NCBI RefSeq assembly: GCF_026627445.1
Contig: NZ_JAPNLJ010000011.1
Coordinates: forward strand, 1 to 64,000
Length of the DNA: 64,000 bases
Source: Streptomyces sp. H27-H1
GTDB taxonomy: Bacteria; Actinomycetota; Actinomycetes; Streptomycetales; Streptomycetaceae
Direction: 5' to 3'
Part shown: piece after piece, positions 16,722 to 23,926 of the stretch
Layout: the number at the start of each line of letters is the position of its first letter
Numbering within the stretch: the stretch's first letter is position 1
Position numbers and translations under genes: made by a program
The notes under the pieces: generated by a model
Told to the model about the DNA's origin: nothing
What the model saw: the letters and a program-made list of their open reading frames with translations, nothing else
Database searches by the model: none

Positions 16722-18059
16722 TCACCGCCCCGCCAGGTCCAGGTCCGCCGCGACGCGGGCCGCCACTTCCTCCGCGTACGCCGCGTCCGCGCGCTCGAAG
16801 GCGGCCCTGGACGGGCCGCGCAGGAACGTCAGCGTCCCCAGGCTCCGGCCCCGGCTGCGCAGGACCGTGCACAGGGCGTGTGCAGCGCCCTCGGGCCAGC
16901 GCCGGGCGCCCGCCCACGCCCCGTCGGCCACCCCGCGCGGCGCACTGCTCCGCACCGACCCGGTCCGGTCCAGCGCCTGCAGCGCCGGGTGGCCGGGCTC
17001 GTAGGGCACGGGGATCGCCCCGGGCTCGGGCAGCCCCGCCAGGCCGGGCGGGGACGCCGCCCAGCGCAGCAGCCGTGGCAGCCCCGGCTCCCGCACGGAC
17101 TCTCGTACGGGCACGTCCAGTACGTCGATCAGCGCGTGCTCGGCGAAGCCCGCCAGGGCGAACTCCAGCCGCACGGCCGCCGCCTCCGCCGGGTCCTCGC
17201 ACTCGGCGGCGGCCCGCCCGGCCCGGTACAGCTGGTGGGACCGGAACCGCAGCTGCGCCGTGTCCATCTGTGCCTGGCGGGCCTCGGTGACGTCCTGGAA
17301 CAACAGGCCGACCCCGAGCGGCACCGGCTCCTCCGCGAGCGGCGACGCGAGGCGCAGGAACCCGCACCGCCAGCACCGCCGCCGCACGCCCTCGGGGCCG
17401 CGTACGGACACCCACAGCTCCACGGGGGCCGGGGGCGCACCCTCGGCCAGTACGTGCTGCAGGGCCCCCTCCAGCTCCTCCACCCCCTGCGCCAGCAGCT
17501 CCCCCAGCGGCCGCCCCAGCAGCGTGGTGCGGCCGGAGCCGAAGGCGCGGGCGGCATGCGCGTTGACCACGGCGGGGCGCAGGTCCACGTCGACGATCAC
17601 GACGCCCCAGGAGGCGTCCTCCATCAGCGCCTCGCTCAGCGCGATGGAACGCTCCAGGTCGATCTGCGCGTGCACCTCGCTGAAGGCGCAGTACACCCCG
17701 GCGGGTTTCCCGTCGGCGCCCGGCACCCCCGCGGACTGGGTCCGTACGAGCACCCGCCCGCCGTCCTTGGTCAGCAGGGCGAACTCGTGCACCTGACGCC
17801 CCGGCACCTGCTGGGCGGCCATGAGTCTGTCCTGGACGTCCTGAGCGTCGGCGGCCCGTACGGCCCACCCGTCGAAACCCTTGCGCCCCACGGCCTCGGC
17901 CGCCGACCACCCGAGGATCCGCTCGGCCTCGCGGTTCCAGTGGGTGATCACCCCGTCGGAGTCGAACGCGCACAAGGCCGCGTCCATCCCGTCGAGCAGC
18001 GCTGCGAGCAGATCGTCGGTGGTCTCACTACGTCCGGATGCAGTCACCTGGGCCCCCAT
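16722..18059 (-). CDS. PAS/PAS/GAF-like sensory protein without output domain
   Basis: A 445-residue soluble protein. Residues about 15-135 form a PAS domain (DGMDAALCAFDSDGVITHWN, ILGWSAAEAVGRKG, with PAC-like GVYCAFSEVHAQIDLERS). A second PAS spans about 140-265 (SWGVVIVDVDLRPAVVNAHA, GLLFQDVTEARQAQ). A GAF-like region follows to the C-terminus (CTVLRSRGRSLGTLTFLRGP). No histidine kinase, phosphatase, GGDEF or DNA-binding domain is present. In Streptomyces such domains usually precede a PP2C/SpoIIE phosphatase, so this may be a stand-alone sensor or a truncated relative. ATG 18059 is used. It is convergent with the SIS-domain gene. Confidence 0.75.
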   Translation of the reverse strand: MGAQVTASGRSETTDDLLAALLDGMDAALCAFDSDGVITHWNREAERILGWSAAEAVGRKGFDGWAVRAADAQDVQDRLMAAQQVPGRQVHEFALLTKDGGRVLVRTQSAGVPGADGKPAGVYCAFSEVHAQIDLERSIALSEALMEDASWGVVIVDVDLRPAVVNAHAARAFGSGRTTLLGRPLGELLAQGVEELEGALQHVLAEGAPPAPVELWVSVRGPEGVRRRCWRCGFLRLASPLAEEPVPLGVGLLFQDVTEARQAQMDTAQLRFRSHQLYRAGRAAAECEDPAEAAAVRLEFALAGFAEHALIDVLDVPVRESVREPGLPRLLRWAASPPGLAGLPEPGAIPVPYEPGHPALQALDRTGSVRSSAPRGVADGAWAGARRWPEGAAHALCTVLRSRGRSLGTLTFLRGPSRAAFERADAAYAEEVAARVAADLDLAGR

Positions 18060-18318
18060 GCAGGTGTTCGCGTGTGCGGCACGTCACAGCATTGAACTCG
18101 AACGTGACCCAGCCCACATCCGGTTCTCGCAATCCTCCCGGTATGTCCCTCCTTGGCGCCGGTGACACGTTCGGAGGAACCCGATTCACACGGAGAGCCG
18201 TCGCCGCACGCCGTCTTCTATCGTCCGGATCACACGAGAAGGGAGGCCGCTCGCTCCGTATCGCATCGAGTGGCCAGCTCAAGTCATCACGATCTCCGAT
18301 CAGATGGGGTGTGCATCG

Positions 18319-19911
18319 ATGACTACGTTTCCCGCAGGCGAGAAGACCCACCGGGCCGTGCTTCCTCAGCGGCCCGCTCTGGAATCCGTGGGAGCAGACA
18401 CCCCTGGGAGCAGGGACGAAACGGCTCACGGAGTCCCTGCCGCGCGGCGGGGCACCGGCAGGGGACATGAGCGAGGGGAGACCGACGAGGCCCGCACCAA
18501 GCCCCGTCGGCGACACGCCGTCCCTGCGGCCGAGGCCACAGGGACGGCAGAACACGGGAGCGGTGACGTTCCCTTCGCAGCAAGCCGGGTCTTCGTACTC
18601 GCCAAAGGCGGGGAGCCGCTCATGCCCTGCCACCCCGCCCGCGCACGCGAGCTCCTCGACGGCGGGCGGGCCGTTGTGGCCCGCCGTGCGCCGTTCGTCA
18701 TCAGGCTCACCCGCAGAACCCTCGCCGATTCCGAGGTGGACGGCGTGGAGGTCCGTATCGACCCGGGCTCCAAGCGGACTGGCATCGCCGTCTCCGAGGA
18801 CCGCGTCCACATACGCCGGAACGGTGCGGCAGCCTCCGTCCGCCGGGGACTCGTGGCTGTCGAGCTCCGCCACCGCGGCGCGCAGATCAGGGACGGGTTG
18901 CGGCGGCGTGCCGGATACCGCCGGCGGCGCCGTTCGGGCAACCTCAGATACCGAGCCCCGAGGAACCGGAACCGCACCCGGCCGGACGGATGGCTTCCAC
19001 CGTCCCTGCTCCACCGGGTGGAGTCCACCCTGTCCCTCGTTCGCCGGCTGTGCCGGTACGCGCCCGTCACGGCCATCCACGTGGAACTCGTGGCATTCGA
19101 CACCTGCGCCATCGCAGGAGCGGATTACCGGGACGGGACGCGCGCGGGCGCCGAGATCCGGGCATACCTGCGAACCAAGTGGGAGCGGGCCTGTGCCTAC
19201 TGCGGGGTCTCCGGTGTGCCTCTCAACATCGAGCACATCCGGCCCCGCAGCCATGGTGGCTCCGGACGGACGTCCAATCTGGCCCTTGCCTGCGTCCCCT
19301 GCAACGTGGCCAAAGGGACGCTCCGGGTGGAAGTGTTCCTCGCCCACCGCCCGGCCCGGCTCAGGCAGCTCATGGCTCAGGCGCAGACGGACCTCCATGA
19401 CGCCGCTGCCATGAACGCGACCCGCAACCGTCTGGTCGAGGCACTGACGACGCTGCAGCGGCCCGTGTCCACTTGGTCCGGAGCCCTCACCCACTGGAAT
19501 CGCACGGCGATGGGTCTGCCGAAGAGCCACACGCTCGATGCGCTGGTGACCGGACATCTGGATCACCTGGGCGGCGCTGCGGTCGTCCGCGTACCGCAAC
19601 AGGTACTGGTGGTGACGGCGACCGGCCGCGGCTCGTACGCCCGGACCACTCCGGACCGGTACGGCTTCCCTCGTCTGCTCCGCCCCAGGAAAAAGCAGCA
19701 TTACGGCTTCGCCACCGGCGATCTGGTCCGGGCGGACCTCTCACGAGGCAAGTGGCGCGGCCGGTGGGTCGGGAGGATCGCCGTACGGGCTTCCGGCCAG
19801 CACCGGCTGACCACTGCGACCTGCCGGTTCGACGTCAGTCACAGGAATGTTCGGCTGTTGCAGCGCGGTGACGGCTACACGTACGGGATTTCCCCAGAAA
19901 TAATCGGTTGA
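18319..19911 (+). CDS. iscB: IscB RNA-guided nuclease (RuvC + HNH)
   Basis: IscB proteins, encoded in IS200/IS605-type elements, are ancestors of Cas9 and cut DNA with an omega RNA. Seen here, numbered from ATG 18319: the PLMP domain (VFVLAKGGEPLMPCHPARAR, from residue 91); RuvC-I RIDPGSKRTG with Asp148; an Arg-rich bridge helix RRRAGYRRRRRSGNLRYR; RuvC-II IHVELVAFD with Glu256; an HNH module CAYCG...IEHIRPRSHGG...CVPCN with His306; RuvC-III KSHTLDALV with Asp407; and a C-terminal target-interaction region. All catalytic residues look intact. The start is odd: no ATG, GTG or TTG is in frame between 18388 and the ATG inside PLMP at 18622. Either the start is non-standard or about 70-90 residues are read from the omega-RNA-like DNA. 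No TnpA gene is nearby. Confidence 0.88.
   Translation: MTTFPAGEKTHRAVLPQRPALESVGADTPGSRDETAHGVPAARRGTGRGHERGETDEARTKPRRRHAVPAAEATGTAEHGSGDVPFAASRVFVLAKGGEPLMPCHPARARELLDGGRAVVARRAPFVIRLTRRTLADSEVDGVEVRIDPGSKRTGIAVSEDRVHIRRNGAAASVRRGLVAVELRHRGAQIRDGLRRRAGYRRRRRSGNLRYRAPRNRNRTRPDGWLPPSLLHRVESTLSLVRRLCRYAPVTAIHVELVAFDTCAIAGADYRDGTRAGAEIRAYLRTKWERACAYCGVSGVPLNIEHIRPRSHGGSGRTSNLALACVPCNVAKGTLRVEVFLAHRPARLRQLMAQAQTDLHDAAAMNATRNRLVEALTTLQRPVSTWSGALTHWNRTAMGLPKSHTLDALVTGHLDHLGGAAVVRVPQQVLVVTATGRGSYARTTPDRYGFPRLLRPRKKQHYGFATGDLVRADLSRGKWRGRWVGRIAVRASGQHRLTTATCRFDVSHRNVRLLQRGDGYTYGISPEIIG
18320..18588 (+). ncRNA. Candidate omega RNA (guide scaffold) of the IscB system
   Basis: The 270 bases before the conserved IscB N-terminus are packed with inverted repeats: GGGCCG/CGGCCC (18353-18358 with 18370-18375); CAGGGAC/GTCCCTG (18411-18417 with 18433-18439), whose loop CACGGA (18427-18432) can pair with TCCGTG (18385-18390) to make a pseudoknot; CCGACG/CGTCGG (18482-18487 with 18505-18510); and a 10-bp stem GCCGTCCCTG/CAGGGACGGC (18517-18526 with 18539-18548) holding an inner GGCC/GGCC. 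IscB omega RNAs are known to lie just 5' of iscB with the guide at their 5' end. The limits and the guide cannot be fixed from sequence alone. A 9-bp alternative stem (18433-18441 with 18457-18466, one bulge) exists. Confidence 0.5.
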
Positions 19912-19967
19912 GCCGGGGCCCGCACGCTCCTAGGCTGACGCCACGCTCAGAAAGGAGGTGTCCCGAA

Positions 19968-20006
19968 GTGATTTCCACTCGGACAAGCGAGGTGACTGCG
20001 GGCTAA
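19968..20006 (+). CDS. Candidate 12-residue leader-type micro-ORF
   Basis: GTG 19968 opens a 12-codon frame (MISTRTSEVTAG) ended by TAA. It is preceded by AAAGGAGGTG, a near-perfect anti-16S match and one of the strongest ribosome sites in this window, at proper spacing. No gene in the same direction follows at once; pdxH is opposed. It lies just behind iscB and ahead of a large inverted repeat. It may be a leader peptide, part of a structured RNA, or part of the mobile element's end. No family recognised. Confidence 0.3.
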   Translation: MISTRTSEVTAG

Positions 20007-20070
20007 CGCCCGTCGTCCACGCACCTAGTGCGGTGCCGGCGCTTGCGTCGGCCAATCCCAAGCAGTCACC

Positions 20071-20142
20071 CGACCCGCGAGCTCGCCGGTACGTCCGGCC
20101 GGCTTCCCCCACTGCAGGGGGGAAACCCGAGCTCGCGGGTCG
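20071..20142. repeat. Large inverted repeat with inner hairpins between iscB and pdxH
   Basis: A perfect 15-bp arm pair (20071-20085 with 20128-20142) encloses 42 bases that hold a second hairpin, TTCCCCC-ACTGCA-GGGGGGAA (about 20104-20124), and a short CCGG/CCGG stem. It may be a two-way terminator for the convergent genes or mark the right end of the iscB element. Confidence 0.65.
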
Positions 20143-20164
20143 TCTGCGTTCTCGGCGCCCGTAG

Positions 20165-20818
20165 CTACGGGCAGAGGCGCTCGACCCGCCACTTCCCGGC
20201 TTCCAGGACGTACTTCAGGCGGTCGTGGAGACGGTTCTCGTGGCCCTGCCAGAACTCCACCGCGTCGGGGGCCACGCGGATGCCGCCCCACTGGGGCGGG
20301 ACGGGGACCTGTTCGCCCTCCGGGTAGCGGGCCTCCAGTTCCGCGTAGCGGCGGTCCAGTTCCGCGCGGGAGGCGATCACGCTCGACTGTTCGCTGGCCC
20401 AGGCGCCCAGCTGGGAGCCGTGGGGGCGGGAGCGGAAGTACGCGGCCGTCTCGTCGCGGCCGATGCGGGAGGCCGTGCCGGTGATGATGACCTGGCGGGC
20501 GATGGGGTGCCAGGGGAAGAGCAGGGAGACGGAGGGGTTGGCGGCCAGTTCGCGGCCCTTGCGGGAGTCGTAGTTCGTGAAGAAGACGAATCCCCGCTCG
20601 TCGAACTGCTTCAGGAGCACCGTGCGCGAACTGGGGCGGCCGTCCGGGGTCGCGGTCGCGACGACCATCGCGTTGGGCTCGAAGACGTTCGCCTCGGCGG
20701 CGTCCCGGAACCATTGGGCGAACTGGCCCATCGGCTCCTCGGCGAGGCTCTCCTCGGCGACGAGTTGGGAGCGGTACTGCTTGCGCATGTCCGCGGGGTC
20801 AAGGTGCTGATCGGTCAC
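20165..20818 (-). CDS. pdxH: Pyridoxamine 5'-phosphate oxidase
   Basis: A 217-residue FMN enzyme that oxidises pyridoxamine or pyridoxine 5'-phosphate to pyridoxal 5'-phosphate with O2. Family blocks: [39 protein letters not shown] (FMN binding), [20 protein letters not shown], and the C-terminal [20 protein letters not shown] with RLCP at the end, the conserved PdxH terminus. GTG 20818 is the family start ([15 protein letters not shown]). It is divergent from the citrate synthase-like gene across 207 bases. Confidence 0.95.
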   Translation of the reverse strand: MTDQHLDPADMRKQYRSQLVAEESLAEEPMGQFAQWFRDAAEANVFEPNAMVVATATPDGRPSSRTVLLKQFDERGFVFFTNYDSRKGRELAANPSVSLLFPWHPIARQVIITGTASRIGRDETAAYFRSRPHGSQLGAWASEQSSVIASRAELDRRYAELEARYPEGEQVPVPPQWGGIRVAPDAVEFWQGHENRLHDRLKYVLEAGKWRVERLCP

Positions 20819-21025
20819 GCGGCCATCCTGCCGCAGCGGACCGCCCGGGACTGTGCCGTATGTCACGCTTCCCCAGGCCAAGCGGAACGGACAAAATCTT
20901 GGGGCCGGTCCGACGGTCCCCGACGGATGGCCATCGGCCGTGCCGGGCATCAACGGGGATGACCGCGCCGGACCGCGAATCACGCCGGAAGCCGAGCGTG
21001 TTCGCACTATTTGAGGAGCCGCCTG

Positions 21026-22132
21026 ATGTCCGACTTCGTACCCGGGCTCGAGGGAGTCGTCGCGTTCGAAACGGAGATCGCCGAACCCGACAAGGAGGGC
21101 GGGTCGCTGCGATACCGAGGTGTCGACATCGAAGATCTGGTGGGCCACGTCTCCTTCGGGAACGTGTGGGGTCTGCTGGTCGACGGTGCCTTCAACCCAG
21201 GCCTGCCGGCCGCCGAGCCCTTCCCGATCCCGGTGCACTCCGGTGACATCCGGGTCGACGTGCAGTCCGCGCTCGCCATGCTCGCCCCCGTGTGGGGCCT
21301 GAAACCGCTGCTCGACATCGATGAGCGGACCGCCCGCGACGACCTGGCGCGGGCGGCCGTGATGGCCCTGTCGTACGTCGCCCAGTCCGCCCGCGGCCAG
21401 GGCCGGCCGATGGTCCCGCAGAGCGAGATCGACAAGGCCGAGTCCGTGGTCGAGCGGTTCATGATCCGTTGGCGGGGCGAGCCCGACCCGCGTCACGTCA
21501 AGGCCGTCGACGCGTACTGGACCTCCGCCGCCGAGCACGGGATGAACGCGTCCACCTTCACCGCGCGCGTCATCGCGTCCACGGGCGCGGACGTCGCCGC
21601 CGCCCTGTCGGGCGCCGTCGGCGCCATGTCGGGGCCGCTGCACGGCGGGGCGCCCTCCCGGGTGCTCGGCATGATCGAGGAGATCGAGCGCACCGGCGAC
21701 GCCGTGGCGTACGTGAAGAAGGCCCTCGACAAGGGTGAGCGGCTGATGGGCTTCGGCCACCGGGTCTACCGCGCCGAGGACCCGCGCGCCCGCGTGCTGC
21801 GACGTACGGCCAAGGAGCTGGACGCCCCGCGCTACGAGGTGGCCGCCGCGCTGGAGAAGGCCGCCCTGGAGGAGCTGCACGCGCGCCGTCCCGACCGGGT
21901 GCTCGCGACGAACGTGGAGTTCTGGGCCGCGATCATGCTGGACTTCGCGGAGGTGCCGGCGCACATGTTCACCTCGATGTTCACGTGTGCCCGTACCGCG
22001 GGCTGGTCGGCGCACATCCTGGAGCAGAAGCGCACGGGCCGCCTGGTCCGCCCCTCGGCCCGCTACACCGGTCCGGGCGTGCGCAACCCCCGCGACATCG
22101 ACGGCTACGCGGACATGGCCACGACGGCCTGA
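21026..22132 (+). CDS. Citrate synthase-like protein
   Basis: A 368-residue citrate synthase-fold protein. It keeps the first His in [12 protein letters not shown] (active-site region) and the second in [17 protein letters not shown]. The third catalytic position, Asp in the usual NVDFYS block, reads [10 protein letters not shown] here, so Asp is Glu. Citrate synthases join oxaloacetate and acetyl-CoA; this paralogue group in Streptomyces is often labelled citrate synthase 2, and the Glu may alter activity or substrate. ATG 21026 follows TTGAGGAGC with a good ribosome site, better than TTG 21011. A hairpin terminator stands downstream at 22212. Confidence 0.88.
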   Translation: MSDFVPGLEGVVAFETEIAEPDKEGGSLRYRGVDIEDLVGHVSFGNVWGLLVDGAFNPGLPAAEPFPIPVHSGDIRVDVQSALAMLAPVWGLKPLLDIDERTARDDLARAAVMALSYVAQSARGQGRPMVPQSEIDKAESVVERFMIRWRGEPDPRHVKAVDAYWTSAAEHGMNASTFTARVIASTGADVAAALSGAVGAMSGPLHGGAPSRVLGMIEEIERTGDAVAYVKKALDKGERLMGFGHRVYRAEDPRARVLRRTAKELDAPRYEVAAALEKAALEELHARRPDRVLATNVEFWAAIMLDFAEVPAHMFTSMFTCARTAGWSAHILEQKRTGRLVRPSARYTGPGVRNPRDIDGYADMATTA

Positions 22133-22211
22133 GACGGCCGGGACCGGCTGTAGCCGGCCGAGTGTGCCGATACGCGCCGGCTGCCCCCCGCACAGGGCCG
22201 CCGCTCGCCGT

Positions 22212-22242
22212 GGGCGCCGCATCCCCTGGGGGTGCGGCGCCC
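22212..22242. terminator. Hairpin terminator between convergent genes
   Basis: GGGCGCCGCATCCCC and GGGGGTGCGGCGCCC pair over 15 positions with one wobble and almost no loop. It lies between the citrate synthase-like gene and the TetR gene, whose 3' ends face each other. Confidence 0.75.
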
Positions 22243-22261
22243 GCCGCGTTCCCGGGGCCGG

Positions 22262-22873
22262 TCAGCCCAGTTCCGAGTCCAGGATGCGGGCCCACTGGGC
22301 GACCACCCGCGCCCGGCGGGCGGTGTCGTCGGTGAGGACGTTGGCCAGGCCCAGGCCGCGGGCCATGTCGAGCAGGCCCTGCACGGTCTCCCGTACGCCC
22401 GGGACGGACTCGTCCGCGCCCAGCAGCTCCACGGCCATCCGGTGCGTCTCCCGGCCGACGCGGGCCTCCAGCTCGGCCACCCGGGGCCGCAGCTGCTCCT
22501 CGTGGGAGGCCGCGACCCACAGCTGCAGGGCGGCGCGGAACATCGGGCCGGTGTAGAGGTCGATGAGCGCCTCGACGACATCGGCGCGGGCAGCCGCCGT
22601 CCCGCCGTGCGGGAACAGGTCCAGCAGCGCGGTCGAGCGCTCCTCGGCCATGTACTCGACGGCCGCCGTGAACAGCTCCTCGCGGGTACGGAAGTGGTGC
22701 TGGGCCGCCCCGCGCGAGACGCCGGCCCGCTCGGCGACGACGGCGACGGTGGATCCGGCCCAGCCCTGTTCGGCGAGGCAGGAGACGGCCGCCTCCAGGA
22801 GGTGGCGGCGGGTCACCCGGCCGCGGGCCTGCTTGGGTCCGGTCGGGCCGGTTTCCGTGGTCACCGCAGCCAT
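22262..22873 (-). CDS. TetR-family regulator of the acyl-CoA catabolic cluster
   Basis: A 203-residue TetR protein. The DNA-binding domain is at residues 20-70: GRVTRRHLLEAAVSCLAEQG, then WAGSTVAVVAERAGVSRGAA with QHHFRTREELFTAAVEYM. The rest is a helical ligand-binding domain with no recognised ligand. Its start (ATG 22873) overlaps the end of the enoyl-CoA hydratase gene by 13 bases, so the two are co-transcribed and probably coupled. In the Pseudomonas acyclic terpene cluster the regulator AtuR is also TetR type, which would fit. A likely target is the palindrome at 31431-31442 in front of the main operon. Confidence 0.88.
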   Translation of the reverse strand: MAAVTTETGPTGPKQARGRVTRRHLLEAAVSCLAEQGWAGSTVAVVAERAGVSRGAAQHHFRTREELFTAAVEYMAEERSTALLDLFPHGGTAAARADVVEALIDLYTGPMFRAALQLWVAASHEEQLRPRVAELEARVGRETHRMAVELLGADESVPGVRETVQGLLDMARGLGLANVLTDDTARRARVVAQWARILDSELG

Positions 22874-23598
22874 GAGGGGTCCCGTCGCTCGAAGCGGGCG
22901 CCGATGCCCTCACGGGCCTCGGCGGAGGCGAAGTGCCGGGCGGACAGCTCGGTGAGCGCGGCGCCGTCCCTCGCCAGGGCCTCCCGTACGGGGGCGGTGA
23001 CCAGCCGTTTCGTGGCGGCCAGGGCCTCCGGGCCCGCCTTGAGCAGGCCCTCCAGGACGGGCGCCAGGACCTTGTCCACGTCCGTGCCGTGCAGGGTGAG
23101 CAGGCCGATCCTGGTGGCTTCGGCGGCGTCGAAGACCTCCGCCGTCAGGAAGTAGCGGGCGGCGGCGCGGGGGTCCAGGCGCGGGAGCAGCGGCGCGGAG
23201 ATGACGGCCGGTACGACGCCGAGGTGGGTCTCGGTGAAGGCGTACGTGGACGCCTGCCCGGCGGCGGCGACATCGCAGACGCCGAGCAGCCCGAGGCCGC
23301 CCGCGCGGACGTGGCCGGTCACTCGGGCGACCACGGGCCGCGGGAGTTCGGCGATCTCCGAGAGCAGCGCCAGGAAGTCCGCCGGGTCGCAGGGGGACTT
23401 CAGGTCGGCGCCCGCGCAGAAGGTGGTGCCGGTGTGGGTGAGGACCACGGCCCGGGTGGCCGGGTCGGCGGCCGCGGCGGCGAGGGCGGTGCGGAGGTCC
23501 TGGACCAGGGCGGCGGAGAGGGCGTTGCGGTTGGCCGGGGAGTCGAGGGTGAGGGTGGTGAGGCCGGGCGCTCGTGCGGCGTGGACCAGGGGGGGCAT
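22861..23598 (-). CDS. Enoyl-CoA hydratase/isomerase family protein
   Basis: A 245-residue crotonase-fold protein. The CoA/oxyanion block is GTTFCAGADLKSPCDPADFL, followed by RVTGHVRAGGLGLLGVCDVA and the helix TYAFTETHLGVVPAVISAPL. The later Glu (TETHLG) is present; the first catalytic Glu position in GHVRAGGLGL is not obviously acidic, so it may be an isomerase or hydratase with a changed centre. It is coupled to the TetR gene and separated from the acyl-CoA dehydrogenase by 328 bases. In a terpene- or leucine-type pathway it would hydrate the carboxylated enoyl-CoA (AtuE or LiuC role), which is an inference from context. Confidence 0.85.
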   Translation of the reverse strand: MPPLVHAARAPGLTTLTLDSPANRNALSAALVQDLRTALAAAAADPATRAVVLTHTGTTFCAGADLKSPCDPADFLALLSEIAELPRPVVARVTGHVRAGGLGLLGVCDVAAAGQASTYAFTETHLGVVPAVISAPLLPRLDPRAAARYFLTAEVFDAAEATRIGLLTLHGTDVDKVLAPVLEGLLKAGPEALAATKRLVTAPVREALARDGAALTELSARHFASAEAREGIGARFERRDPSWLR

Positions 23599-23700
23599 GG
23601 CTCTCCTCCGGAGGGGGTGTTCGGTCGGTCGGGATCCCCTCGGGGGAGGGTATTCGGGTCGCCTGCGGCGTGGGTCGACGGGTAGCCCGGTCCGCTGCGC

Positions 23701-23880
23701 GGGGCGAAGTCCCCTACCCTCCCTTCGCCCGTTCCCCGGGCGCTGCCCGGAGCCCGGTCCTCAAACGCCGGACGGGCTGAAGCGCTCCTGGGGCTCCGCC
23801 TCAGACCCCGCGCCTCCATCGCCGGCGAGGCTGATGTGCGCCGGCGGGGCTGGATTAGCGGCGGCGAGGGTCTGGGAGGA
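23701..23880. repeat. GC-rich intergenic repeat, copy A
   Basis: The 328-base gap between the hydratase and dehydrogenase genes holds no gene. Its core is TCAAACGCCGG...GGGCTG, then GGGGCTCCGCC and CGCCTCCATCGCCGGCGAGG, the same units found at 29101-29240 and 36541-36790. Parts can fold (GCCGGCG/CGCCGGC). The gap may split the operon here. Confidence 0.7.
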
Positions 23881-23926
23881 GCCCCAGGGAACGGGCGGGG
23901 AGCGGCAGGCCTCGCGGCGTGGGTGG

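Noticed and set aside
18467..19414. Alternative 315-codon frame across the IscB gene
   Set aside because: It overlaps IscB in another frame and shows no domain, while the IscB frame has six ordered nuclease motifs.
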